Shown here: positions 43,157 to 51,594 of the stretch, piece by piece
How positions within the stretch are numbered: the stretch's first letter is position 1
Layout: the number at the start of each line of letters is the position of its first letter
Origin: DATENM01 sp045807725
Lineage (GTDB): Bacteria; Acidobacteriota; Blastocatellia; UBA7656
Assembly (NCBI GenBank): GCA_045807725.1
Contig: JBJMGV010000039.1
Location: 1 to 64,000 of the forward strand
Length of the DNA stretch: 64,000 bases
Reading direction: 5' to 3'
Translations under genes and position numbers: made by a program
The notes under the pieces: model-generated
Seen by the model: the letters and a program-made list of their open reading frames with translations, nothing else
Database searches by the model: none
Told to the model about the DNA's origin: nothing

Positions 43157-44056
43157 ATGAGCAAAGTGGATAGACGCGAGTTTCTGAAACTGGCCGGCCT
43201 GGGCGGTGTCGTGTTTGCTTCCGGTCTTGGCTTTTCTGCGTTGGGCAGCAGCGGCAAAGGCGCGAGCCCCGACGAGTTCTATTTCGTCCAGCTATCGGAC
43301 ACGCACTGGGGCTTTGACGGGCCGGCGGTCAATCCCGACGCGCAGGGGACATTGAAGAAGGCTGTGGCCGCAGTCAACGGCCTCGACGCGCAGCCCGACT
43401 TCGTCGTGTTCACCGGCGACCTGACGCACACGACTGAAGATGCGCAAAAACGCCGGGACCGTATGGCGCAATTCCGCGACATCACCAGCGCCCTGCGCGC
43501 CAAGGCTGTTCATTTCATGGCCGGAGAACATGATGCCGCGCTGGATCGCGGCGAGGCGTATCAAACATATTTTGGCGAATTGCATTACAGCTTCGACCAT
43601 CGCGGCGTGCATTTCATCGTCCTCGATAATGTCTCAGACCCGGCGGCCATTGTCGGCGAGGCGCAACTGAAATGGCTAGCGGGCGATTTGCAGCGGTTGA
43701 AGAAAGACGCGCCCATCGTCGTCTTCACGCATCGCCCGCTGTTTGATCTCTACCCGCAATGGGACTGGGCGACGAAGGATGCCGCCGCCGTCATCAGCGC
43801 GCTGATGCCTTACCAGAATGTCACGGTCTTTTATGGCCACATTCACCAGGAGCACCATTTTATGACCGGGCATATTGCCCATCACGCGGCCAGGTCGCTG
43901 ATGTTTCCGCTGCCCGCTCCGGGCTCAGTGCCCAAACGCGCGCCGATCCCCTGGGACGCGGCTGCGCCCTATCGTGGGCTAGGCTTTCGCGAGGTCGAAG
44001 CCGAGGCTCGCAAGCGGCGTTATCAGATCACCGAACTGCCGGTGGTGAAGGGCTAG
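43157..44056 (+). CDS. Tat-exported calcineurin-like metallophosphoesterase
   Basis: 299 aa. The N-terminus DRREFLKLAGLGGVVFASGLGFSALG is a twin-arginine signal, implying folding with metals before export. Metallophosphoesterase motifs: FVQLSDTHWGF (D-x-H), VVFTGDLTHTTED (GDxxH), a GEHD box in place of GNHD, VVFTHRPLF, and FYGHIHQEHHF (GHxH). It acts in the periplasm on a phospho-ester of unknown identity. GAAGGAG precedes ATG 43157. It leads a plus-strand run with the cupredoxin (42 bp) and cytochrome c (26 bp). Confidence 0.9.
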   Translation: MSKVDRREFLKLAGLGGVVFASGLGFSALGSSGKGASPDEFYFVQLSDTHWGFDGPAVNPDAQGTLKKAVAAVNGLDAQPDFVVFTGDLTHTTEDAQKRRDRMAQFRDITSALRAKAVHFMAGEHDAALDRGEAYQTYFGELHYSFDHRGVHFIVLDNVSDPAAIVGEAQLKWLAGDLQRLKKDAPIVVFTHRPLFDLYPQWDWATKDAAAVISALMPYQNVTVFYGHIHQEHHFMTGHIAHHAARSLMFPLPAPGSVPKRAPIPWDAAAPYRGLGFREVEAEARKRRYQITELPVVKG

Positions 44057-44097
44057 TTTTGAAAGGGAATGGCAGTGAAGAAAAGGAGGGAAGAGAG

Positions 44098-44460
44098 ATG
44101 AAGAAGCAGGTTGCATTGTTGATGCTGGCTGTGGCAATCGGGGCAGTGATCCGCGTCGCTATCGTGGCACATGCCCAACCCGTCGAAAAAGTTATTCACC
44201 TCAAGGCGAAGAAATTCGAGTTCGTGCCCGGTGAGATCACTGTAAAGAAGGGCGAGTTGGTGACTCTTGAGATTGTCTCTGAAGATGTCACGCATGGATT
44301 CAGTTTGCCGGATTTTAATGTCCGCACCGAAATCAAACCGGGCAAGGCAAGCGTTGTGCGGTTCACGCCCGACAAGACGGGACAGTTCACCTTCGTCTGC
44401 ACCGTTTTCTGCGGCAGCGGCCACGAAGATATGTCCGGCACGCTCACCGTCACCGAGTGA
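44098..44460 (+). CDS. Periplasmic cupredoxin with CuA-type (COX II-like) site
   Basis: 120 aa from ATG 44098 (AAAGGAGGG upstream). A signal peptide (VALLMLAVAIGAVIRVAIVAHA) precedes a single cupredoxin fold: FEFVPGEITVKKGELVTLEIVSEDVTHGFSLPDFN, then FVCTVFCGSGHEDMSGTLTV. The last block matches the dinuclear CuA motif of cytochrome oxidase subunit II (C-x3-C-x3-H-x2-M, plus the upstream His), although the usual Glu between the cysteines is Val. There is no membrane helix other than the signal. It probably shuttles electrons to or from the cytochrome c encoded next. Confidence 0.88.
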   Translation: MKKQVALLMLAVAIGAVIRVAIVAHAQPVEKVIHLKAKKFEFVPGEITVKKGELVTLEIVSEDVTHGFSLPDFNVRTEIKPGKASVVRFTPDKTGQFTFVCTVFCGSGHEDMSGTLTVTE

Positions 44461-44485
44461 TCGATCTCGAATGTTGGAGGCAGAG

Positions 44486-45022
44486 ATGAGAAAACGAATT
44501 ATTCTGGTTAGCCTGTTTACGTTTATGGTATTGCTGCTGGCCGGCATGGCCGCCGTGCTGGGCGTCGCTCAATCAGGGTTGACGCCGATTCAAGCCGACG
44601 CCAGGCCTTCAGCGCTGGAAACCCGGTTCTTCACGATGGCCGTGCGCGCGTCCGTGACCCGGCATGCTGTGTCTGACCCGAACGCCGATGCGCTGACGGA
44701 GGAAGACATCCAATCGGGCGCGGAGATTTACAAAGCAATGTGCGCGCTGTGCCACGGGCAGTTGAACGGCAAACCGAGCACACTCGGCGCGTCGTTCTAC
44801 CCGCCTGCCCCGCAACTGCCGGGTCACGCCATCTTCTACAACGAGGCGGAGGTAGCCTGGATCGTCAAACATGGCATCCGCAACACGGCAATGCCGGCCT
44901 GGCGCAGTCTGCTCTCGGATGACGACATCAGGAAAGTGGCGACGTTCGTCAAGCGGTTGAATGAACAACAGGGAATCGGCGAAGCGAAGACAGGCCCGCC
45001 GGCATCTTCAGTCGGACAATAG
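44486..45022 (+). CDS. Membrane-anchored or secreted c-type cytochrome
   Basis: 178 aa from ATG 44486 (TTGGAGG 5 bp upstream). An N-terminal hydrophobic segment (IILVSLFTFMVLLLAGMAAVLGV) is a signal or anchor. Single heme site in SGAEIYKAMCALCHGQLNG (CxxCH), with the likely axial Met in GIRNTAMPAWRSLLSDDD, then a C-terminal helix DIRKVATFVKRL. This is a cytochrome_CBB3/class I fold. It follows the CuA-like cupredoxin and likely exchanges electrons with it in the periplasm. Confidence 0.9.
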   Translation: MRKRIILVSLFTFMVLLLAGMAAVLGVAQSGLTPIQADARPSALETRFFTMAVRASVTRHAVSDPNADALTEEDIQSGAEIYKAMCALCHGQLNGKPSTLGASFYPPAPQLPGHAIFYNEAEVAWIVKHGIRNTAMPAWRSLLSDDDIRKVATFVKRLNEQQGIGEAKTGPPASSVGQ

Positions 45023-45061
45023 AGGAAAGGCCGCCAACATCTCGTCTTTTGAGCTTTCGCC

Positions 45062-45089
45062 TTGTGGCCGGCTTTCATTCCTTTATAAT
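45062..45089 (+). promoter_or_regulatory. Promoter giving a leaderless transcript
   Basis: TTGTGG (-35, 45062-45067), 16 bp spacer, TATAAT (-10, 45084-45089), then only 7 bp to the ATG at 45097. Transcription would begin at or next to the start codon, and there is no Shine-Dalgarno site. Confidence 0.55.
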
Positions 45090-45096
45090 TCTCCGC

Positions 45097-46032
45097 ATGA
45101 CGACCGCACTGATCTATGATTCGGCCTCGCGTCAGCACCAGACCGGCCATCATCCAGAGAACCCTCGACGCTTCGATGTGATCCTTGAGGCGCTCGAAAG
45201 CGACGCGGCGCTGTGGCTTCAACTCAACAAGCTCACTCCGCGTGAAGCTACCGAAGAAGAGATTGCGCGTTGTCACAGCGAACGATTGATCGAGCAGATT
45301 CGCAAGCTCTGCGAACGTGGCGTACCTTACATTGACCTCGACACGGTGATTAGTCCGCAGTCGTTTGAAGTGGCGCGGCTGGCGGCGGGCGCGGTGTTGA
45401 TGGGCGTCGATCAGGTGTTCAAAGGCGAGGCGCAGAATGCCTTCGCGCTGGTGCGACCGCCCGGCCACCACGCCACGCCGAGCCGCGCGATGGGCTTCTG
45501 TTTATTCAACAACGCGGCGGTTGGGGCGCGTTATGCGCAGACGGTTTATGGCGCGGAGCGCGTGTTGATTATTGACTGGGACGTGCATCACGGCAACGGC
45601 ACGCAGGATATTTTTTATAATGACTCGACGGTCTTCTATTTTTCGACCCACCAGTACCCTTACTATCCCGGCACAGGCTCGGCTAGCGAGCGCGGCGACG
45701 GGCGCGGCGACGGCGCGACGCTCAACGTGCCTCTGCGCGAAGGCACATCGGCGCACGATCATCGACGGGCATTCAGCGATGCGTTGAAAGCGATTGAATC
45801 CACCTTCCCGCCCGATCTGATTATTATCTCTGCCGGCTTTGATTCGCGGCGCGGCGACCCGCTGGGCGGGCTGCTGTTGGAAGACGCCGACTTCCGCGAG
45901 ATGACGAAAGAAGTGATGGGGATGGCCGAGCGTTGCGGCGAAGGCCGCGTCGTCTCTGTGCTCGAAGGCGGCTACAATCTCGACACGCTTGGCGAGACGG
46001 TCAGAACCCACGTCGCCGCTTTGCAATCGTGA
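45097..46032 (+). CDS. Histone deacetylase-family (acetoin utilisation-like) protein
   Basis: 311 aa from ATG 45097; an earlier in-frame ATG (45049) lies in the promoter. The arginase/deacetylase fold shows the class II HDAC blocks: TGHHPENPRRFDVI, LVRPPGHHATPSRAMGFCLFNNAAVGARYA, VLIIDWDVHHGNGTQDIFY (zinc ligands D and H), and IIISAGFDSRRGDPLGGLLL with the third ligand D, then VSVLEGGYNLDTL. In bacteria these remove acyl groups from polyamines, lysines or small molecules; the substrate is unknown. It begins right after the cytochrome gene with its own promoter. Confidence 0.93.
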   Translation: MTTALIYDSASRQHQTGHHPENPRRFDVILEALESDAALWLQLNKLTPREATEEEIARCHSERLIEQIRKLCERGVPYIDLDTVISPQSFEVARLAAGAVLMGVDQVFKGEAQNAFALVRPPGHHATPSRAMGFCLFNNAAVGARYAQTVYGAERVLIIDWDVHHGNGTQDIFYNDSTVFYFSTHQYPYYPGTGSASERGDGRGDGATLNVPLREGTSAHDHRRAFSDALKAIESTFPPDLIIISAGFDSRRGDPLGGLLLEDADFREMTKEVMGMAERCGEGRVVSVLEGGYNLDTLGETVRTHVAALQS

Positions 46033-46218
46033 TCGCTTCTGCCGGGCCGCGTTTACTTGCCTGCCTCCTCTCGCTTGGCTTATGCTATGCGCGGATTGTA
46101 GCTAATCATTCAAGCCTCAGGGTCGCGCGCAAGGTCGAATTCAACTATTTTTCACCGACGCCAAGGTTCAGTCTTGGCGGTGAGCATCAGAGCAGATTCC
46201 TTAGCAAGGGAGAATCAG

Positions 46219-46857
46219 GTGGATAAGCTATTTTACGGAACCGAGGCGTTTGACGTGCCGGAGTTTGAAGGGCGCAAGGTGATTGATGAAATAAGAATGG
46301 TGATGTCGGCGTTTGATTGTGTGCTGCCTGATGACGCCGGCATCTACTGTAGCAGCGACATCACCACCGGCAGGCGGTTTTATTTTGACGTGCTCAAGCC
46401 GCACGGCGTTCGTTCGGAAGAAGAGCTGCGCCGTAAAGTCGGAGATGACGAATTCAAAAGGATTCATACGGCGCTCATCCAAGCCAATGTCGAGCGCGGC
46501 GTCACCTTCGCCGAGAAGCTGCGCGAGCGCGGGCTGATTAACGTCGTGACGCCCGGCCCTTTCTTCGCGCGCGGCTTTGACCAGCAGCATTACCTCTACC
46601 TTTGGGAATGGTTCATCATCAAGAAGACAAAGCAGGTCTGGTTTAATAAGGATTGGCAGTACAGCAACGGCTGTTCATTGGAGTATGCCATTGCGATGAA
46701 GAAAGGCATCCCTCGCCTGGACTACGAAGGCAGCCCATTAAATCTCGAAGAAGCGATCAACAAAGTCGCCGCCGCCGCCGAGGAGTTGAAAGCCGAGGGC
46801 TTCGCGGTCAACAAGCTGGAAACGAATCTCCGCCGGATGGAAGAGCTATCCGGCTAA
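46219..46857 (+). CDS. Nucleoside 2-deoxyribosyltransferase-like protein of unknown function
   Basis: 212 aa from GTG 46219 (AAGGGAG upstream); a TTG 15 codons earlier is possible. No signal or membrane segment. The middle and end resemble the nucleoside deoxyribosyltransferase/DUF4406-type Rossmann fold: INVVTPGPFF, then a strand and helix VWFNKDWQYSNGCSLEYAIAM, where the Glu after GCSL is in the place of the catalytic nucleophile, and KKGIPRLDY. The N-terminal part (GIYCSSDITTGRRFYFDVL) is unusual. The match is by pattern only. It begins a run with a membrane GAF-like protein (41 bp gap) and class II RNR, suggesting a role connected with nucleotides. Confidence 0.6.
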   Translation: MDKLFYGTEAFDVPEFEGRKVIDEIRMVMSAFDCVLPDDAGIYCSSDITTGRRFYFDVLKPHGVRSEEELRRKVGDDEFKRIHTALIQANVERGVTFAEKLRERGLINVVTPGPFFARGFDQQHYLYLWEWFIIKKTKQVWFNKDWQYSNGCSLEYAIAMKKGIPRLDYEGSPLNLEEAINKVAAAAEELKAEGFAVNKLETNLRRMEELSG

Positions 46858-46898
46858 CCCTGCTCTGACAAACAAGAGCCTGAACGGAGAACAAAGCC

Positions 46899-48632
46899 AT
46901 GAGCAAATTCGGGCGCTGGTTCAAGAATGCGGTCGTTGAATCGTTCTTTAGGAATCACGCGGCGGCGATGCCCTATCGCAATTTTATAGGGTTCCTGCTG
47001 GGATTTATTGCCGCGCTCCTGCTGTTGACGAGTTGGACGAGCACGGGCACCAAACCGATCTCGGAAGAGACTGCCGCCTGGATTTTTGTGGTATTGGTAC
47101 TGCTCGTCTTCGTGCTTCTGATCATAGTGCGGCCAAACGAAGCGAGTGCGCTTGACCGCTTTGCATGGGGTGTTCTAGCCCTTATTGTCCTGGGGTTTGG
47201 CTTTGGCGCGCTGGCATTCCATTACCGCGACCAGATTGCATGGCCCTGGAATCAGCAAGTGGAGTTTTTGCAAGACCGCGCTACGAGGACGGCCAGAGTC
47301 CTTCTCGAATCGCTGTTTTTACTCGGCATTATCATGGGGTTCTTCGTTGTGCGTAACTGGTCGAAGGAGCAAAAAGACTTTGTGGCCAGCTTGACCGCCG
47401 TGCTTGGCGGGGCCTTTGTTGCCGCCATCACCGAAAAACTTGATAACGGGCCGCCGCTGAAAGATTCCTTTACGGCTTACGCGCTTGGCTTCACGCTGTC
47501 GGGCGCGCTCAATTTGATCGCCGCCGCCCGGCTGACGGCCAATTATACGAATCGGAGAACCATCACCAGCCGCGCCATACTGGACTTTCTCTATGGCAGC
47601 GAACGCGCCAAAATTATTGACGGCTATTTTCTGGCGCATTTCAAAGAAGACCCCGACTACGCGAAGGAATGGCTGATTGAAACGCTGATTCGGTTTGCGA
47701 ACTTCACGAAGGCCCGCTTCGCTCAGCGTATGGAGAATAGGCGAAAGGAAAGAATCGCCCAGAGGACCCGGCAGTTGAAACAGGCCTGCAAAGACCTCGA
47801 GGAAACCAACGAACAATATGAGGCGAAGCAAGCGGAACGACAGGCCGCTGCGGAAGGAAGTCCTGAAGCAGGCCGCTTGAACGAAGAGATTCAAGCACTC
47901 GACCAACTGCGGCAGATGTTGCAGGCCCTCTGTAGCGATTACCGCCCGCGCGATAATACGCAGTGTGGTAACGGCGAACGGTATTATCGACTGGTGAGAA
48001 TCGAGAATGAAATACAGGATGCCGATAATCCGCCGGCTGACGATGGTGACCGAAGATACAAGGTGCTTTACCGCCCGGTTGAGGCAATCAGCGCCGATAT
48101 GTTTCGCGTCGGCATCTCTGTGCGCTGGCAGGATACGCTTGAATATATCGTTGCTCCCGGTGAATACAAAGGCTCATTCCCGCTCATAGGCAGTGTGTCC
48201 GGGCTGGCTTTGCTGGTGCGGCAAACGATTGTCATGGAAAGAGACCGCTTCAAGCAGTTCCGTTCTAAAGACTACGCGCAAGGCATTACGCCAGAAAAGG
48301 TGGATCAGAAGCGGGGCTTCGATGAAATCCATTTTCTCTCTTACATCTCGGTGCCGGTCGTCAGCCGGCTCGGCGGGATGTCGGAAAACGCAATCGGTAT
48401 TCTGAACATGGACACCCAACTCTTCCTGGCGACCGATGCGGAATTGGCTACAGGCAAAGCGGTGGAGGAGCCGGAAGTCTATTCGTCAACTCTCAGCCGA
48501 AGGGAGTTGACGACCTTTGCCCGGCAGCTTTATGAGGAGAATGATAAAGATATACAATATCTTGAGGGGGTCGCTAACATCATCGTGCCGGTGCTGGAAC
48601 TTTATCTGAAGTGTCGCATCGGGGCGACCTAA
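46899..48632 (+). CDS. Polytopic membrane protein with coiled coil and GAF-like C-terminus
   Basis: 577 aa. Hydrophobic segments at about 28-46, 59-78, 88-107, 134-151 and 192-212 form an N-terminal membrane domain, with a weaker one at 163-177. A charged coiled coil (about 275-345) links to a soluble C-terminal domain (about 380-575) whose pattern FLSYISVPVVSRLGGMSENAIGILNMDTQ is like GAF sensor domains. The topology suggests a membrane-tethered sensor or effector with a cytoplasmic ligand-binding head. No kinase, cyclase or nuclease output domain is seen. It stands between the deoxyribosyltransferase-like gene and nrdJ, 9 bp before the latter. The family was not recognised. Confidence 0.7.
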   Translation: MSKFGRWFKNAVVESFFRNHAAAMPYRNFIGFLLGFIAALLLLTSWTSTGTKPISEETAAWIFVVLVLLVFVLLIIVRPNEASALDRFAWGVLALIVLGFGFGALAFHYRDQIAWPWNQQVEFLQDRATRTARVLLESLFLLGIIMGFFVVRNWSKEQKDFVASLTAVLGGAFVAAITEKLDNGPPLKDSFTAYALGFTLSGALNLIAAARLTANYTNRRTITSRAILDFLYGSERAKIIDGYFLAHFKEDPDYAKEWLIETLIRFANFTKARFAQRMENRRKERIAQRTRQLKQACKDLEETNEQYEAKQAERQAAAEGSPEAGRLNEEIQALDQLRQMLQALCSDYRPRDNTQCGNGERYYRLVRIENEIQDADNPPADDGDRRYKVLYRPVEAISADMFRVGISVRWQDTLEYIVAPGEYKGSFPLIGSVSGLALLVRQTIVMERDRFKQFRSKDYAQGITPEKVDQKRGFDEIHFLSYISVPVVSRLGGMSENAIGILNMDTQLFLATDAELATGKAVEEPEVYSSTLSRRELTTFARQLYEENDKDIQYLEGVANIIVPVLELYLKCRIGAT

Positions 48633-48641
48633 GAGGGAGGA

Positions 48642-50519
48642 ATGGCCATCAACGTCACCGACAATGCGCGGCGCGTCCTGGAGAAGCGCATTCTCGCGCG
48701 CGACCATCAGGGCCGCATCGCCGAGACGCCCGAAGAGATGTTTCGCCGCGTCGCCCGCAGCATCGCCGCTGCCGACCTTGAATACGCCAGCGCCGAAGAG
48801 GTCGCGGCTACCGAAGCGGCCTTCTTCGAGGTGATGGCGCGGCTCGAATTCCTGCCCAACTCGCCCACCTTGATGAACGCCGGGCGCAACCTCGCTCAAC
48901 TCTCGGCCTGCTTCGTGCTGCCGGTCGAAGACTCGATGGAGTCCATCTTCAACAGCCTGCGCGACACCGCCCTGATTCAGAAGAGCGGCGGCGGCACGGG
49001 CTTCTCCTTCTCGCGCCTGCGCCCGAAAGAGGACGTGATCGAGAGCACGCACGGCCAGTCGAGCGGCCCCGTCTCGTTCATGCGCCTATATAATTACGCC
49101 ACAGAGATCACCCGGCTGGGCGGCAAGCGGGCCGGCGCTAATATGGCGATTCTGCGCGTTGACCATCCCGACATTGAAGAGTTCATCACGGCCAAGACCA
49201 ACCCGCTCGAACTGAACACCTTCAATATCTCTGTCGCCATCACCGACGAGTTCATGCGGCGGCTGAAGGCCGGCGAGGCTTACGACCTGATCAACCCGCG
49301 CACGGGCCGCGTGGCCGATCAGCTCGACGCGCACCGAGTCTTCGCGGCGATCACCGAATCGGCCTGGCGCAATGGCGAGCCGGGCGTCATCTTCATTGAC
49401 CGCATCAACCGGGACAACCCGACTCCTGAACTCGGCCAGATAGAGAGCACCAACCCGTGCGGCGAGCAACCGCTGCTGCCTTACGAGTCCTGCGTGCTTG
49501 GCTCGATCAACCTCGCGCGCTTCTATCGTGACGGCGGCATAGATTCCGAACGCCTGCGGCAGGTCGTGGCGCTCGGCGTTCACTTCCTCGACAATATCAT
49601 CGCGGCCAGCGAATTTCCGGTGCCGCAGATCGCGCAGATGACGCGGCTCAATCGCAAGATCGGTCTGGGTGTGATGGGCTGGGCCGACCTGCTGATTCAA
49701 CTCGGCGTCCCTTACAATTCTGAGCGCGCCGTCGCGCTCGGCGAAGAAGTAATGAGCCTGATCTCTCGTGAAGCGACGCAAGCGTCGGTTGCGCTGGCAC
49801 AGCAGCGCGGGCCATTCCCGCGCTGGTTTCAAGAGGCGATCTACCGCGACAGTAACACCCCGCCGCGCCGCAACGCGACGGTGACGACCGTCGCGCCGAC
49901 CGGCACGATCAGCCTGATCGCTGATTGTTCAAGCGGCATCGAGCCGGTCTACGCCATCGTCTATCGCCGCCTGTCGTTCGGCGATGAGCGCATGCGGTTC
50001 GTGCACCCGCTGTTTGAGCAGTACGCCCAGGCGCATGGCTTTTATAGCAAGGGCCTGATGCAACGCATCGCCGAGGGCGGTTCGCTTGAGGGTATCGCGG
50101 AAGTGCCTGAGCATGCCCGCCGGCTTTTCGTGACCACTCACGAGATTGAGCCGGAATGGCACGTCCGCATGCAGGCGGCCTTTCAGCGCCACATTGACGC
50201 CGCCGTTTCCAAAACGATCAACTTCCCGCACCAGGCAACGGTCGAAGAGGTCAGGCAGTCCTACTTGCTTGCTTATGAACTGGGCTGCAAGGGGATTACC
50301 GTCTACCGTGACGGCTCGCGCGAACAGCAGGTGTTGAGTGCGGTGGCGGAAGAGGCGCAAGCGCCGTCTGTGCCGATGGCTGCCGCGCCATCGGCAGCCG
50401 CGCGTGATGAGAATCAATTCCTCGCCGGCAACCGCTGCCCGGATTGCGGCGAGACCTTACAGCACAATGGCGGCTGTCTCTACTGTTCGTGTGGTTATTC
50501 GGTCTGTGTGCAGACCTGA
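48642..50519 (+). CDS. nrdJ: Class II (adenosylcobalamin-dependent) ribonucleotide reductase
   Basis: 625 aa. It has the ten-stranded RNR barrel motifs: FLPNSPTLMNAG, LAQLSACFVLPVEDSM (redox Cys), ESTNPCGEQPLLPYESCVLGSINLARF (radical Cys and Glu, second redox Cys), GLGVMGWADLLIQLG, TVAPTGTISLIADCSSGIEP, and a C-terminal zinc-ribbon-like tail (CPDCGE...CLYCSCGYSVC) found in B12-dependent enzymes. There is no N-terminal ATP-cone, so allosteric activity control may be absent. It reduces ribonucleotides using cob(II)alamin radical chemistry, needing no oxygen. GGGAGG lies unusually close to ATG 48642. It lies 9 bp after the membrane GAF-like gene, which suggests an operon. Confidence 0.95.
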   Translation: MAINVTDNARRVLEKRILARDHQGRIAETPEEMFRRVARSIAAADLEYASAEEVAATEAAFFEVMARLEFLPNSPTLMNAGRNLAQLSACFVLPVEDSMESIFNSLRDTALIQKSGGGTGFSFSRLRPKEDVIESTHGQSSGPVSFMRLYNYATEITRLGGKRAGANMAILRVDHPDIEEFITAKTNPLELNTFNISVAITDEFMRRLKAGEAYDLINPRTGRVADQLDAHRVFAAITESAWRNGEPGVIFIDRINRDNPTPELGQIESTNPCGEQPLLPYESCVLGSINLARFYRDGGIDSERLRQVVALGVHFLDNIIAASEFPVPQIAQMTRLNRKIGLGVMGWADLLIQLGVPYNSERAVALGEEVMSLISREATQASVALAQQRGPFPRWFQEAIYRDSNTPPRRNATVTTVAPTGTISLIADCSSGIEPVYAIVYRRLSFGDERMRFVHPLFEQYAQAHGFYSKGLMQRIAEGGSLEGIAEVPEHARRLFVTTHEIEPEWHVRMQAAFQRHIDAAVSKTINFPHQATVEEVRQSYLLAYELGCKGITVYRDGSREQQVLSAVAEEAQAPSVPMAAAPSAAARDENQFLAGNRCPDCGETLQHNGGCLYCSCGYSVCVQT

Positions 50520-50547
50520 AGGGGCATGACGCGGTCGCCGGCTGCGC

Positions 50548-51495
50548 TCAGGCTGTCGGTTGTTTGCCGTACCACGCGACGGTGTGGCGCAAGCCTTCGT
50601 CGAAATCTACCTTGATGCGATAGCCGAAGCCTTGCGCGGCGGCTTCGATTGATGCCTGCGAATCGCGCACGTCGCCGCGCCGCGCCTCTTCGTGAATCGG
50701 CTCAATCGCGCTGCCGGTGATCTCTTTCAACTTGCTCAACAACTCAAGCAACGTATAGCGCCCGCCGCAGGCGACGTTGAAGGCGCTGCCGGCGATGCCT
50801 TCGGCTTCCGATGCCAGCAAGTTCGCTTCGACGACGTTCTCGACATAAGTGAAATCGCGCGACTGCTGGCCGTCGCCGAAGATCACGGGCCGGCGGCCTT
50901 CAAACAGCGCCGTTACGAAGCGCGGAATCACCGCCGCGTATTGCGATTCGGGGTCTTGTCGCGGCCCGAAGATGTTGAAGTAACGCAAGGCCACCGCCTC
51001 AAATCCATAAACCTTGTTGAAGACGCTGATGTAATGTTCGCCCGCAAGCTTTGACAGCGCGTAAGGCGACAGCGGCTGCGGCGTGATGCCTTCGTGCTTG
51101 GGCAGCGTCGGCGTCTCGCCGTAGACCGACGAGCTTGAGGCGGCGACGACGCGGCGCACGCCTGCGTCACGCGCGGCGAGCAGAACGTTGAGCGTGCCGG
51201 TGATGTTGACATCGTGCGTGGTCACGGGGTCAGCGACCGAGCGCGGCACAGAGCCGAGCGCCGCTTCGTGAAAAACGATCTCGACGCCGCGCATCGCGTC
51301 GGCTACTGTGCGCGTGTCGCGGATGTCGCCGCGTATCACTTCGATGTCGCCCTTGAACGGTTCGAGGTTCGCTTCCTTGCCGGCGAAAAAGTTGTCGAGC
51401 ACGCGCACGCGATGGCCGTCGCGGACCAGCCGTTCGCAGATGTGGCTGCCGATGAAGCCCGCGCCGCCCGTAACCAGATAGAGTCGTTTCGCCAT
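50548..51495 (-). CDS. NAD-dependent sugar epimerase (extended SDR)
   Basis: 315 aa from ATG 51495 (GAGGAGG 4 bp upstream). Motifs: YLVTGGAGFIGSHICERL, VLDNFFAGKEANLEPF, AASSSSVYGETPTLPK, catalytic SPYALSKLAGEHYISVF, RYFNIFGPRQDPESQYAAVIPRF, DFTYVENVVEANLLA. This is the UDP-glucose/UDP-N-acetylglucosamine 4-epimerase group. It is a paralogue of the enzyme at 32938. It follows the carbamoyltransferase on the minus strand (100 bp), suggesting a joint part in sugar modification, although they need not share a transcript. Confidence 0.92.
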   Translation of the reverse strand: MAKRLYLVTGGAGFIGSHICERLVRDGHRVRVLDNFFAGKEANLEPFKGDIEVIRGDIRDTRTVADAMRGVEIVFHEAALGSVPRSVADPVTTHDVNITGTLNVLLAARDAGVRRVVAASSSSVYGETPTLPKHEGITPQPLSPYALSKLAGEHYISVFNKVYGFEAVALRYFNIFGPRQDPESQYAAVIPRFVTALFEGRRPVIFGDGQQSRDFTYVENVVEANLLASEAEGIAGSAFNVACGGRYTLLELLSKLKEITGSAIEPIHEEARRGDVRDSQASIEAAAQGFGYRIKVDFDEGLRHTVAWYGKQPTA

Positions 51496-51594
51496 GTTCC
51501 TCCTCGCCAATCAACGCGATGGCAGTCGATTGATTCCTACATAATGAAACGATGAATAGTGGCAGGATTTCAAAATCAGCCGCGCTCTCAGGCC

